Assembly: GCA_963796565.1 (NCBI GenBank)
Contig: CAWCMA010000004.1
Span: 310,001-374,000, forward strand
DNA from: JAKAVN01 sp963796565
Lineage (GTDB): Bacteria > Desulfobacterota > Binatia > Binatales > Binataceae
Length of the DNA stretch: 64,000 nt
Direction: 5' to 3'
How positions within the stretch are numbered: position 1 is the stretch's first letter; each line of letters opens with the position of its first letter. Under the pieces are notes generated by a model. The model was given only the letters and a program-made list of their open reading frames with translations, did not search any database and was not told the DNA's origin. The translations under genes were made by a program, and so were the position numbers. Positions 46,601 to 54,682 of the stretch are shown one piece after another.

Positions 46601-46692
46601 ACTTCCCGATCTGGACCGGCATTTTCATCGATCGCGCAGGTTACTATGCGCGAATGTGGTTCCAGGGACCGGGGCTGCGCAACTGGATATGA
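43645..46692 (+). CDS. double GT-C glycosyltransferase: N-terminal mannosyltransferase-like half fused to a protein O-mannosyltransferase-like half
   Basis: A polytopic protein of about 1015 residues. After the GTG start and a hydrophobic helix, the first half has the GT-C loop LFSGYSNDVSSYEAWALQM, AGYFLDYPPGYLYALW, TVVWGQSDSA and APRMHERYLY, similar to polyprenol-phosphate-sugar dependent transferases. After a charged cytosolic linker (about residues 510-545) the second half shows the PMT/GT39 pattern IVFDEVHFVAQARHY and FLDPHPPLAKLVIAAG, then DGMFLVDSRVAVIDIVY. Each half has many membrane helices. Substrates would be lipid-linked sugars and a protein or glycan acceptor in the periplasm. The fusion of two catalytic GT-C units in one chain is unusual. 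Confidence 0.85.
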   Translation: MEDRVGRRDSVPRERVEAVRRSISHTRWRCSPSIGLVASLMLMARAGVCAAADVPAPAAVAQTGKLPGMISGLLLLALLCYSVYVYGAPLLRNRDRSLAWALAILSGIAIVKLALLPLFSGYSNDVSSYEAWALQMSAVGPAGIYRAGYFLDYPPGYLYALWLAGMVANAVGAGGVALRMIVEAPALLADFVLALLVFIFVRRTAPARRTAAYVAMLLVALNPALGFDTVVWGQSDSALTVVIMLSAALALDGEFELAWGLAVLSVLVKPQALMYVPVLGLWTLLKLPYSKWWRSALAAVVVAVAGVLPFQFGHPWYWIVELYHSTAAYYHETSVNAFNLMALMGGLRKPDSDTVAGISYFSLGMGLLAPLYGFVGWRLWNERSPRGLMFATFLAVFGFFMIAPRMHERYLYAGLVFAAPLAVEGAEMAAVFAILTATCLFNLAYVLHTLDTTVFLDSRDGLAMAAAAINVVAFALAVDYGLGLADGAGPLWRKLTSSLGGRLGRLDDGSTDARSRQDAASRDAASIERAPEPLIAIPWLRADRIVLAVLVAVAAATRLWHLGHPAEIVFDEVHFVAQARHYIRAEPFLDPHPPLAKLVIAAGILLFGDHPWSWRIGNALLGILLVALTYMLGRRMFASRLAGALAASFIICDGMFLVDSRVAVIDIVYLTMAAWSYLLLFRFAEATGPRDRRRTLAAMGITLGLCLAAKLYIPAVTFLLCAGFMVYFIMRTQKSAPLTARVWRTAGALVMVGALSAAVYIAVFLPHFVLGWWAGISDLVHYYGDVMWYERSVEAATHPYSSPWWSWPLMLRPIAYWQNFPPQGKVATIWGGGNPLLWWGALTAITITAVRALERPNPARSFLVLGYLGYLAIWIPVGRTLFLYHYMPSVYLGYLALAAILADAWRGKAEMWECAALLVTMVPVCLLGFGFWGGLFPGAVLALFALYLVLAEILPGSVPDLAPARWGPRLVAIAFVGAAAILFVYYFPIWTGIFIDRAGYYARMWFQGPGLRNWI

Positions 46693-46702
46693 GGACGCGC
46701 GT

Positions 46703-47575
46703 GTGAAGCCCGCAGCACGTATCGTCGCATGGGTCGCGATCGCCATCGCCGCGGCGCCATTTGCAATTATCCCGTGTAACAGCGCCGCCGCCGCGCCTCC
46801 AAGCAGCGCCAGGGCCGACAGCACGGGCCTATCCAGCCCGTTACCCACGGCCAGCGCTGCTGCCGCCGGCGCTCCGGACGGGCCTAATCTGCTTTCCAAC
46901 GCTGACTTCGCCCACGGTTCCGGCAAATCGCCCGACAATTGGCGCACCGGCGGATGGAACGAGTCGCCGTCGGTCACGAGTTACGACTGGCTGCACTCGG
47001 CCGGCAGCGAGCCGGAGTTGGCAGTCGACAACCTGCAGCCCAACGACGCGCGATGGCTCCAGACGCTGACGCTCGGGCCGGGATGGTACTACGTCGGCGC
47101 CGAGGCGCGCACCGAGGATGTTCCGCCCACCGCCGCGGGGGCGAGCGTGAGCCTCGACGAGGACGGGATCAATTCGCCGGATCTCCACGGCGCCGCCGGC
47201 TGGCAGAGTCTCGGTCTTTATCTCAAAGTCGGCGCGCACGGCGCCGATATCGACGTCGCACTCAGGCTCGGCGGGTTCGGCAGCCTCAACACGGGGCGCG
47301 CGTTCTTCCGCAAGACGCGCGTGGTGAAACTCGACGCGCTGCCGCATAACGCGGCGCCCGTATTCGACCTCAGCGCTGTGAGGCGAAGCCTGGTTGCGCC
47401 GCCGGTGGGCAAGCCGTGGACGCTGCCGGCGACGTTTGTGCTGCTGGCAGTGCTGGCGGTCATCGGATGGAAGATTTATGGCGCCGATGAACCCGCGCCG
47501 GCGCCGCTTGGCGCTCGGCCGCCATCGTCGCAGCCGCGCGGCGAGCGTCGCCGCCGCCAGTCGCGGCGGCGCTGA
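46703..47575 (+). CDS. membrane-anchored beta-sandwich protein, likely partner of the glycosyltransferase
   Basis: A 290-residue protein starting with GTG 46703, 10 bp after the glycosyltransferase stop. It has a signal segment (ARIVAWVAIAIAAAPFAII), a Ser/Ala-rich linker, a carbohydrate-binding-like sandwich (NLLSNADFAHGSGKSPDNWR, RWLQTLTLGPGWYYVGAEAR), then one C-terminal membrane helix (LPATFVLLAVLAVIGWKIYG) and a very basic tail. The NLLxNxDFxxG...W start is common in jelly-roll modules. Its role in glycosylation is inferred from position only. Confidence 0.75.
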   Translation: MKPAARIVAWVAIAIAAAPFAIIPCNSAAAAPPSSARADSTGLSSPLPTASAAAAGAPDGPNLLSNADFAHGSGKSPDNWRTGGWNESPSVTSYDWLHSAGSEPELAVDNLQPNDARWLQTLTLGPGWYYVGAEARTEDVPPTAAGASVSLDEDGINSPDLHGAAGWQSLGLYLKVGAHGADIDVALRLGGFGSLNTGRAFFRKTRVVKLDALPHNAAPVFDLSAVRRSLVAPPVGKPWTLPATFVLLAVLAVIGWKIYGADEPAPAPLGARPPSSQPRGERRRRQSRRR

Positions 47576-47651
47576 GCGCCGCTCGACATCCGCGCCGCCT
47601 CGGGAGAGCGTCAGGATGTGCTCTCCGCGCGTTCCCTTGGCGTGGCGGCCG

Positions 47652-48737
47652 TCAGCCCTGCTGCGGCAGCAGGGCGGCGCGCGTCACCTCACGCCGCTCG
47701 CTCTTGTCAAGCGCCTCGGCCGCTTTCGAAAGCGGAAAGGTCGCGTCGCACATCTCGCGGTATGGATAGCGATCGATATGCAACGAGAGGAAGTCGAGCG
47801 ACTTCTTGAGATAGTTCGGCGGATACATCACCACGCCGATTATCTCCAGCGACTTGAACGTCACCCGCCACGGCGCGATCGGCGCGGTCAGGGCGGGCGA
47901 GATGTTGCCGATCTCGATCACCCGGCCACCGATCGACGCGAGTTCGAGAGCGTCGATGAAGGCCTCGGGCACGCCGGCGACCTCGATCACGACGTCGGGC
48001 GGGCCGCCGACAAGCTCGCGAATTCGCTTCTGGCGCGCGTCGGCCGTCGCATACTTGCGTAGATCGATGGTGGCGTCGGCGCCGAACTTCAGCGCCTCGT
48101 CGAGCCGATGCTCGACCCCGTCGATCGCGATTACGAACGCCCCGCGCGCCTTCGCGATCGCCATCGCATGCAGCCCCAGTCCGCCCGCGCCCTGCACCAC
48201 CAGACTCTCGCCGTAACGCACCCGGCCCTTGTCGAGGCCCCAGTAGACCTGCGACATCGCACAGTTGGCCGACGCCGCGATCAGGTCGGGCACGTTGTCG
48301 GGGATGCGGTAGAAGTTCTGGTTGGCGCGCACGATGTAATGCGTGGCGAAGGTCGAAGTGAAGTGCGGCGCTTCGCTCGGATGGCGCACGCCGAAGCCTT
48401 TGTTGGTGCACGCGGCCTGGTTGCCCGTGACGCAATTCGAGCATCGATTACACACCGAGTAATATACCGGCGCTATCCGGTCGCCGGCCTTGACCGGCAC
48501 TCCCGCCCAATCGGTCTTCACGCCGTCGCCCAGGGCGTGGATACGCCCGGCCATCTCATGGCCCGGCGCGATGCCGTGGCGCCCGCCGAACTCGCCCCGC
48601 CACATATGGACTTCGGAGCCGCAGACGTTGCTCTGGGTGACTTCGGCGATCAGGCCGCCGGGCGGCGGCGCCGGGACGTCGTATTCGTGAAATTCGATCT
48701 TATGCTCGCCGGGAATGAAGGCGATTTTTCCTTTCAT
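47652..48737 (-). CDS. zinc-dependent alcohol dehydrogenase (MDR family)
   Basis: A 361-residue medium-chain dehydrogenase. Catalytic zinc ligands lie in SNVCGSEVHMWRG and GIAPGHEMAGRI; the structural zinc cysteines are in CNRCSNCVTGNQAACTNKGF. The Rossmann motif is VVQGAGGLGLHAMAIAKA with the Asp-type end of strand 2 (VIAIDGVEHR) indicating NAD preference. Substrate unknown; it resembles threonine/sorbitol-type dehydrogenases. It is convergent with the preceding gene. Confidence 0.92.
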   Translation of the reverse strand: MKGKIAFIPGEHKIEFHEYDVPAPPPGGLIAEVTQSNVCGSEVHMWRGEFGGRHGIAPGHEMAGRIHALGDGVKTDWAGVPVKAGDRIAPVYYSVCNRCSNCVTGNQAACTNKGFGVRHPSEAPHFTSTFATHYIVRANQNFYRIPDNVPDLIAASANCAMSQVYWGLDKGRVRYGESLVVQGAGGLGLHAMAIAKARGAFVIAIDGVEHRLDEALKFGADATIDLRKYATADARQKRIRELVGGPPDVVIEVAGVPEAFIDALELASIGGRVIEIGNISPALTAPIAPWRVTFKSLEIIGVVMYPPNYLKKSLDFLSLHIDRYPYREMCDATFPLSKAAEALDKSERREVTRAALLPQQG

Positions 48738-48876
48738 GTCATTGGGCTCCTCTGAGAGGCTCCTCGGGGTATTGGTCCGCGCATCGGCTACGTCGCGCGG
48801 CCCGCTTGATTGCGATGTTGGGTTTCGCCCGCCCGGCGCGCAATGTCAAGAGCCGACAAGCCTCGGGCGCGCGCAC

Positions 48877-49422
48877 CTAGCTCGCCGGCTTGACGAAGGT
48901 GGGGCGATGGGTCGCGGCGGCTTGCTCAGCGATTTCGTTCAGGAGGCGCGCTTCCGCCTTACCGCGCGAGACGCATTGCTCGTCGCGCGGGCTGTGCAGC
49001 GGAATGTAGAGCGGCGCGCTGAAGGTCGCCTGCACGCTGACGGTACTCCCCTCGTGGCCCTTGGGCTTGACCTTGAAGTAGTAGACCGCGGTCGCGGCGC
49101 GGTCGGGCTCGGCAGCGTACTTGGTGCTGATCCCCTTTACCTTGCCGCAGTCGGCGTCCTCGAGCGTGAACTGGTTGGTCTCGGTCTCGACGATGCCCTG
49201 GTTGGGATCGTCGGCATTGACCCGCAGCTTGTGCTCTCTGATCACGTTGTGCACGGCGTCCCAGACGATGTCGTAGGGCTGGTCCAGCGTAATCTCGTTC
49301 TTGCTTGGCGCGGGAGACTTCTGGGTCGGTGGATAGAAACATCCGGCGGCCATCGAGACCATACCTAGCGCCAGCACGGCCCATCCTCGTACAAGCGTCA
49401 TCCTTGAGGTCGCTCGGTTCAT
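48877..49422 (-). CDS. hypothetical lipoprotein
   Basis: A 181-residue lipoprotein; ATG 49422 or ATG 49401 could start it. The signal MTLVRGWAVLALGMVSMAAGC has lipobox MAAGC. The mature protein has a conserved-looking start EITLDQPYDIVWDAVHNVI followed by HKLRVNADDPNQGIVETETN and a strand pattern reminiscent of the BamC/TBP-like helix-grip fold in outer-membrane lipoproteins. I cannot name the family. It is divergent from yebC. Confidence 0.75.
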   Translation of the reverse strand: MNRATSRMTLVRGWAVLALGMVSMAAGCFYPPTQKSPAPSKNEITLDQPYDIVWDAVHNVIREHKLRVNADDPNQGIVETETNQFTLEDADCGKVKGISTKYAAEPDRAATAVYYFKVKPKGHEGSTVSVQATFSAPLYIPLHSPRDEQCVSRGKAEARLLNEIAEQAAATHRPTFVKPAS

Positions 49423-49598
49423 GTGCGGCTTAACTTAATATCGACCGTTGTAGCAAGCGCCCCATTTCAGCGGACAGGGCGGGTCCTGTGCAACGGTTTT
49501 GGCGACGAACCAACCGGTGGCTCCCACGAGATGTGCCGATGTGGTAGGCTCGCAGCCGGGCGGACGGCCATGATAGGCCGCGCCCGAGGGCGTTACCA

Positions 49599-50351
49599 AT
49601 GTCGGGTCATTCCAAGTGGAGTTCGATTAAGCACAAGAAGGCGGCGCGCGACTCCAAGCGCGGCAAGCTCTTCACCAAGCTTATCAAGGAAATCACCATC
49701 GCGGCGCGCCTGGGCGGCGGCGACATCAACTCGAACCCGCGCCTGCGTACGGCGGTCACCACCGCGCGCACGCAATCGATGCCCAATGACAATATCGATC
49801 GCGCGATCAAAAAGGGTACCGGCGAACTAGGCGGCGGACAGCTCGAGGAAGTGGTTTACGAGGGTTACGGGCCGGGCGGCGTCGCGCTCATCGCCGACGT
49901 GCTGACCGACAACCGCAACCGCGTGGTCGCCGAACTGCGCTTCATCCTGTCGCGCCACGGCGGCAACCTCGGCGAGTCGAACTGCGTCGGCTGGATGTTC
50001 AAGAAGCGCGGCATGATTACGGTCGAGCGCGGTGCGATCGACGAGGACCGCCTGATGGAGCTGGCGCTGGAGGCCGGCGCCGACGACGTCGTCGGCGACG
50101 GCGAAAACTTCCAGGTGATGACCGCGCCCGAAGCGTTCAGCGCCGTGCGCGACGCCTTGGAGGCGGCCAAAGTTCCGATGGCCAGTGCCGAGGTGGTCAA
50201 GATTCCCGAGACCACCGTGCGGGTTTCCGGTCATACCGCCGAGCAGGTGCTGAAGCTGATGGAAGAGCTCGAGGACCACGAAGAGGTCCAGAGCGTCGCC
50301 TCCAATTTCGACATCAGCGACGAGGAGCTGGCGCAGTTCTCGGCGGCCTAG
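49599..50351 (+). CDS. yebC: YebC/PmpR family transcriptional/translation regulator
   Basis: A 250-residue protein. The family signature is complete: SGHSKWSSIKHKKAARDSKR, GKLFTKLIKEITIAARLGGG, NSNPRLRTAVTTARTQSMPN and GYGPGGVALIADVLTDNRNR. TACO1/YebC proteins affect transcription of nearby genes or relieve ribosome stalling at proline stretches. Gene order yebC-ruvC-ruvA-ruvB is widely conserved. Confidence 0.96.
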   Translation: MSGHSKWSSIKHKKAARDSKRGKLFTKLIKEITIAARLGGGDINSNPRLRTAVTTARTQSMPNDNIDRAIKKGTGELGGGQLEEVVYEGYGPGGVALIADVLTDNRNRVVAELRFILSRHGGNLGESNCVGWMFKKRGMITVERGAIDEDRLMELALEAGADDVVGDGENFQVMTAPEAFSAVRDALEAAKVPMASAEVVKIPETTVRVSGHTAEQVLKLMEELEDHEEVQSVASNFDISDEELAQFSAA

Positions 50352-50403
50352 ATTTTTCGCCTCGCGGGTAAGCGGCTCGCGCGCGGAGGTGGTGGTGGTG
50401 CGG

Positions 50404-50967
50404 ATGACAGGGCGGGTCCTGGGAATCGACCCGGGCAACGTGGCGACCGGCTTCGGCGTGATCGAGGGCAGCGTCGCCCGGCCGTCCCATATTGCGGCAG
50501 GCACCATCCGCCCGCCCGCGCCCTTGCGCGGCGGCGAGCGCCTCCAGAACATCCATCAACGCCTGCTGGGCATCATCGACCAATACGAGCCGGCCGCGAT
50601 GAGCCTGGAGCGCAGCTTCGTCGCGACCAACGTACAGAGCGCGTTTCGCCTGGGCGAGGCGCGCGCGATGGCGATGTTGGCGGCGGCGGCGCGCGGGCTG
50701 GCGCTTTTCGAATACACTCCCAACCAGGTCAAGCTGACGGTCGCCGGGCACGGCCACGCCGATAAGGCGCAGGTCAAGTTCATGGTGCGCCGCGCGCTCG
50801 GCGTGAATGAGGAAGTCGCGCTCGCCGACGACGCCTCCGATGCGCTCGCGATCGCGCTCTGCCATCTGTTCTGCGCGCGCGTGACGGCGGCGGTAGCCGC
50901 GGGCGTCCAATACAAGGGCGACCAGCAAAACAACAATCTCGACAAGCGCAAGGCGGGCGCCAGATAG
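50404..50967 (+). CDS. ruvC: Holliday junction resolvase RuvC
   Basis: A 187-residue endonuclease from ATG 50404. The catalytic acidic residues are visible in RVLGIDPGNVATGFGVI (first Asp), AAMSLERSFVATNVQSAFRL (Glu), and the C-terminal DDASDALAIALCHLF (two Asp). TPNQVKLTVAGHGHADKAQV is also diagnostic. It cuts junctions moved by RuvAB, whose genes follow. Confidence 0.96.
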   Translation: MTGRVLGIDPGNVATGFGVIEGSVARPSHIAAGTIRPPAPLRGGERLQNIHQRLLGIIDQYEPAAMSLERSFVATNVQSAFRLGEARAMAMLAAAARGLALFEYTPNQVKLTVAGHGHADKAQVKFMVRRALGVNEEVALADDASDALAIALCHLFCARVTAAVAAGVQYKGDQQNNNLDKRKAGAR

Positions 50968-50999
50968 GTGTCAGGCAAGCGGATGCGAGCGGGCGCGAA

Positions 51000-51632
51000 A
51001 TGATTGCCAGCTTAAGCGGTATGCTGAAACAGCGCGATGCCGGGCGGGTCGTGATCGAGGCGGGCGGCGTCGGTTACGAGGTTTGCATCCCGCTCGCCAC
51101 CTACTATCGCCTGCCCGGACTCGGCGCCTCGGTGTCGCTGGAGATTCGCCAGGTCGTACGCGAAGAATCGCTCACGCTGTACGGGTTTTTCACTCGCGCC
51201 GAGAAGCAGGCCTTCGATCTGCTGATGCTGGTGCAGCACGTCGGCCCCAAGCTTGCGCTCGCGATACTGTCGGTGCTGTCGCCCGATGAGCTGGTAAGCG
51301 CGATCGCCCGCGAAGACGTGGAACGGCTCGACGCCGTCCCGGGCGTGGGAGCCAAAGTGGCCGAGCGCGTGGTGCGCGAGCTGCGCGACAAGACCGCCGA
51401 GCTGAAGCTGGTCGCCTCCGAGCGCGTCGAGGAACTCGACGGCGCGGCGGACGGCGTCGCGGGCGACGCCACGGAGCTGGATGACGCCGTCTCCGCGCTG
51501 GTCAACCTGGGCTACAAACCGATACACGCGCGCCGGGCTGTCGACGCGGCGGCCGCGCGCGGCAACGGCGCGAAGCGCGAGCTCGAAGCGATAATCCGCG
51601 AGTCGCTCGCGGCATTGGCCGGTGAGAGATAG
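51000..51632 (+). CDS. ruvA: Holliday junction DNA helicase subunit RuvA
   Basis: A 210-residue DNA-binding subunit. MIASLSGMLKQRDAGRVVIE starts the OB fold; the two helix-hairpin-helix motifs are VQHVGPKLALAILS and LDAVPGVGAKVAERVVREL; the C-terminal UBA-like domain AVSALVNLGYKPIHARRAV binds RuvB. Normal length. Its stop overlaps or nearly touches ruvB. Confidence 0.96.
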   Translation: MIASLSGMLKQRDAGRVVIEAGGVGYEVCIPLATYYRLPGLGASVSLEIRQVVREESLTLYGFFTRAEKQAFDLLMLVQHVGPKLALAILSVLSPDELVSAIAREDVERLDAVPGVGAKVAERVVRELRDKTAELKLVASERVEELDGAADGVAGDATELDDAVSALVNLGYKPIHARRAVDAAAARGNGAKRELEAIIRESLAALAGER

Positions 51633-52686
51633 ACGGGCGGTGAGCGAGAGACCATCAATACCGGAGGCCGAGGCCGCCGAGGCGGCGCGGCTGGCGGCGG
51701 CGGGCCAGAGCGAGGAGGATCGCGCGCTCGACCTCTCGTTGCGCCCGCGCGTGCTCGACGAGTTCGTCGGGCAGGAGCGCACGCGAAAAATCCTCGGCAT
51801 GTCGATCGAGGCCGCACGCCAGCGTGGTGAGGTCCTCGACCACGTGCTGTTCTCGGGACCGCCGGGACTGGGCAAGACCTCGCTCGCTCATATCATCGCG
51901 CGCGAGCGTGGCGTCAGCATGCGCTCGACCTCGGGGCCGGCGATCGAGCGGGCCGGCGACTTGGCGGCGATCGTCAGCGGTCTGGATGAGGGCGACGTGC
52001 TGTTCATCGACGAGATTCATCGCCTCGCCCGCCCGGTCGAAGAGGTGCTCTACCCGGCGATGGAGGATTTCGAGCTCAACATCGTGGTCGGCAAGGGGAT
52101 GGGTGCGCGCACGATGCCGCTGGCGGTGAAACCGTTTACTCTGGTCGGCGCGACTACGCGCTCGGGCCTGCTGAGCGCGCCGCTGCGCGATCGCTTCGGC
52201 CAGCATTTCCATCTGGATTTCTACGACCACGACGAGCTGACCGAGATCGTCGCGCGCTCGGCGCGGCTGCTCGGCGTCCGGGTCGACGACGACGGAGCGC
52301 GCGAGATCGCGGGCCGCGCGCGCGGCACGCCGCGCGTCGGCAACCGCTTGCTGCGCCGCGTGCGCGACTTCGCCCAGGTCAACGAGGCCGCTACGGTAAC
52401 GCGCGAAGTCGCGGTCGGCGCGCTCGAGTTGCTCGAAATCGACGCCTGCGGGTTTGACCGGATGGACCGCGCGATCCTGGCCGCAATCATCGACAAGTTC
52501 GACGGCGGCCCGGTCGGGGTCGAGAGTCTCGCGGCGGCGGTAGGCGAGGAGGCCGACACCATCGGCGAAGTCTACGAGCCCTACCTGCTACAGGAAGGAT
52601 TCATCGCGCGCACCGCGCGCGGCCGGGTCGCCACCGCGCGCGCGTACAGCCATCTCGGCCGCACTCGGCGCGGCACTCTGCTCTAG
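51622..52686 (+). CDS. ruvB: Holliday junction DNA helicase motor RuvB
   Basis: A AAA+ motor of 354 residues. Walker A is SGPPGLGKTSLAHIIA, Walker B VLFIDEIHRLARPVEEVLYP, sensor 1 LVGATTRSGLLSAPLRDRFG, and the C-terminal winged helix ends with GFIARTARGRVAT. GTG 51622 overlaps ruvA by 11 nt; GTG 51640 is an equally good start. Completes the ruvCAB set. Confidence 0.97.
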   Translation: MRDRRAVSERPSIPEAEAAEAARLAAAGQSEEDRALDLSLRPRVLDEFVGQERTRKILGMSIEAARQRGEVLDHVLFSGPPGLGKTSLAHIIARERGVSMRSTSGPAIERAGDLAAIVSGLDEGDVLFIDEIHRLARPVEEVLYPAMEDFELNIVVGKGMGARTMPLAVKPFTLVGATTRSGLLSAPLRDRFGQHFHLDFYDHDELTEIVARSARLLGVRVDDDGAREIAGRARGTPRVGNRLLRRVRDFAQVNEAATVTREVAVGALELLEIDACGFDRMDRAILAAIIDKFDGGPVGVESLAAAVGEEADTIGEVYEPYLLQEGFIARTARGRVATARAYSHLGRTRRGTLL

Positions 52687-52719
52687 AGCGCCGGTTAATC
52701 GAGAAGCTCAGCGAGACCG

Positions 52720-53133
52720 TCAGGTCTGCGGCGCAGAAACATTGTGGCGACAGCCCGAGCATGGGCCCTTCAGCCTGACCGCTTCGCCGGTGACCGATAT
52801 CGTGGCCGTATCGGCGCCGCCGACCTTGGTGGTGACGTGGATGATTGCGTCGACCTGCTGGCCCCACCGCGCGATCGCCATCTGACGCAGTTTCTCGTTG
52901 ATGTGATCGGTGTCGATGGTTTCGCCGTTGAGCGGGTCGGTGTAGCTCAGGTTGCCGAGTTTTTCGTAGGGCACACCAAGGTCGCTGGTATAAACCATCA
53001 GCCGGAGATGATCTTGCTCGACGGCGACCCTGTGCTCGGCCTCTACGTTGGCCTGGTATTGCTGGACGACAGCCTGGCATCCGACCATCAGGAACATGGC
53101 CGGGGCCGTCGCCAAGCACATCGCCACGGCCAT
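52720..53133 (-). CDS. hypothetical lipoprotein
   Basis: A 137-residue lipoprotein from ATG 53133 (the frame continues 30 codons upstream without signal features). The signal peptide MAVAMCLATAPAMFLMVGC ends in lipobox MVGC. The mature protein has KLGNLSYTDPLNGETIDTDH, RWGQQVDAIIHVTTKVGGAD and a C-terminal GPCSGC pair. The LG-x-L/...DAII pattern resembles YbjQ/Rcs-type small fold proteins but I cannot assign it. It is convergent with ruvB. Confidence 0.7.
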   Translation of the reverse strand: MAVAMCLATAPAMFLMVGCQAVVQQYQANVEAEHRVAVEQDHLRLMVYTSDLGVPYEKLGNLSYTDPLNGETIDTDHINEKLRQMAIARWGQQVDAIIHVTTKVGGADTATISVTGEAVRLKGPCSGCRHNVSAPQT

Positions 53134-53240
53134 CACGCGGGCCGCGATCGAAGCTGGCCGCCGCCAACGCCGCGTAGCGCTCGCGCGCCCTGCAGTGCTC
53201 GCGCATTCGGCCGGTCGATGCATCGCGGCGCCAGCCTGCG

Positions 53241-53408
53241 CTACGGCCGTGGTTTGCCGTTGCGGTTCTTTTCGCGGCGGCTATTTATCGCCTTGGTGCC
53301 GAAGCGCATGATCAATTGACGCACCGCTATTGCCAGCACCAACACCACGCCGAGGCGGATCAAGGTCGGCCAGTTGAGTGGGATTCCACCGAGCTGTGCT
53401 CCGTCCAT
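53241..53408 (-). CDS. small single-span membrane protein (55 residues)
   Basis: ATG 53408 to TAG at 53241. It opens with MDGAQLGGIPLNWPTLIRLG, has a membrane helix VVLVLAIAVRQLIM (about 20-34) and a strongly basic cytosolic tail (SRREKNRNGKPRP). GGAG lies 9 nt before the ATG. It is 108 bp upstream of the lipoprotein gene at 53133 on the same strand. Composition, start signal and membrane topology support a real gene; no family recognised. Confidence 0.6.
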   Translation of the reverse strand: MDGAQLGGIPLNWPTLIRLGVVLVLAIAVRQLIMRFGTKAINSRREKNRNGKPRP

Positions 53409-53607
53409 CTGCGACAGTCTCCAATTTTACCGGCTCCGAATCAGCGGCGCGTCCGGACTAAGTAGCGCGAAAGTGCAATTATCGAAAGCGCCAGCGTATC
53501 GCCTTGCGCAAGCGCCCGGGCCGCGCGCGCGGCGTTGGATCGCTCGAACGACGCGTTCACCCATTTTAATCGAGCGGCAGTTCGGTTAAAAAGAGCTTCT
53601 GAACTAT

Positions 53608-54207
53608 GTGATGCGCGACGGTATGCGCAACGCTATGCAAATGACGACAGCCAACAGAGGCCGCGGAAGGCTACTGGCCATGATGCTGATGGCCGCTTCA
53701 GCGTCGGTTTGGGGATGCCTCTCGCCGGCAGCGGTCAATCCGCCTATCGTGAGTATCACTCCGCTGGGAACCGCCATGCGTCCGGCCAAGCCGCCGAATT
53801 GCCCGATGCCGGTGCTGGATAGCATGCCGCTTGCCGATCACGAACAGTTGGCATTGGTCGACGCGTGGGGCGATCTTGCCGCCAAGGACGCGGACCTGCT
53901 CACGTACCTGAAACGCGAAGGTTGCCAGGTTGGAGCCGATGCCGTGGTCTTGACCTCTCAGCATACGCAGCACGAGGGGGATCTTGTGGCTGGGGTGGCA
54001 CCCGGCCGCTTTGGCAACATCGGACCCGGCTCGGATGAGCCGGCCGAAGTGGGCGCGCATCTTGCCGCCGATACTGAGGGAGGCGGAAAAAAGCATCATG
54101 CCGAGGTGGGCGAGCTCGGCCATGCCGGCAACTTCATGGGCGGCATCGCGATCGTCTACACCAAGAGCGGGAGCGGTTCACGCACGGCTGCGGACGGCAA
54201 TCAGTGA
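53608..54207 (+). CDS. hypothetical His/Gly-rich lipoprotein
   Basis: A 199-residue lipoprotein; several start codons occur in the first eleven residues (GTG 53608, ATG 53611, 53623). The signal LLAMMLMAASASVWGC ends in lipobox SVWGC. The mature protein has PMPVLDSMPLADHEQLALVD and REGCQVGADAVVLTSQHTQH, which is like the small periplasmic fold of YbjQ-related proteins, then a Gly/His-rich segment (GGGKKHHAEVGELGHAG). Possibly metal binding; not assigned. Confidence 0.7.
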   Translation: MMRDGMRNAMQMTTANRGRGRLLAMMLMAASASVWGCLSPAAVNPPIVSITPLGTAMRPAKPPNCPMPVLDSMPLADHEQLALVDAWGDLAAKDADLLTYLKREGCQVGADAVVLTSQHTQHEGDLVAGVAPGRFGNIGPGSDEPAEVGAHLAADTEGGGKKHHAEVGELGHAGNFMGGIAIVYTKSGSGSRTAADGNQ

Positions 54208-54283
54208 GCGACAGAGCGGCCGATCGTGCAGGGTCGCGCTCGTAGCGCGCGCGTATCGATCGACTGGAAGACGGAGAGAGGCG

Positions 54284-54682
54284 ATGACTGCGGCTGAATA
54301 CAGGGAGCGGGCAATCCGGTTTCTCGAAAATTTCAACCATCCGGACCCGCGAGTTTTCGAAGAGCTTATCACCGAAGATTTCCGGTTCGAGATGATAACC
54401 ACGATGAAAGAGTTCGCGCCGGTGCGTGGCAAGGCGGCCTTCGCGCGGACGGAAACCGAACGGCTCGACGCGCTGTTCCCGGACGGACTCAAGATGAAGC
54501 TCGGGAGCGTCATCTGCGAGGGCCCGCAGGTCGCGGTCCAGGCCGCGTGCGACACGATTGCGATGAACGGGCGGCGCTACGTGCAGCGTTACCATTTTTA
54601 CCTGCGCTTCGAAGGCGAGCTGATTGCCGAGGGGCTCGAGTACAATGACACCAACCTCGTCCGCGAAGTCTTTCTGACCTGA
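54284..54682 (+). CDS. SnoaL-like / NTF2-fold protein
   Basis: A 132-residue protein from ATG 54284, preceded by GGAGAGAGGCG. The order helix-ITEDFRFEMITTMKEFAPVRGKAAF-FARTETERLD, then antiparallel strands ending HFYLRFEGELIAEGLEYNDT is the cone-shaped NTF2 fold of ketosteroid-isomerase-like proteins. Function cannot be told from the fold. The frame is open upstream into the previous gene's shadow. Confidence 0.8.
   Translation: MTAAEYRERAIRFLENFNHPDPRVFEELITEDFRFEMITTMKEFAPVRGKAAFARTETERLDALFPDGLKMKLGSVICEGPQVAVQAACDTIAMNGRRYVQRYHFYLRFEGELIAEGLEYNDTNLVREVFLT

Noticed and set aside
45258..46706. 482-residue plus frame overlapping the glycosyltransferase
   Set aside because: A +2 shadow rich in Arg and Gly without hydrophobic segments; the PMT motifs are in the other frame.
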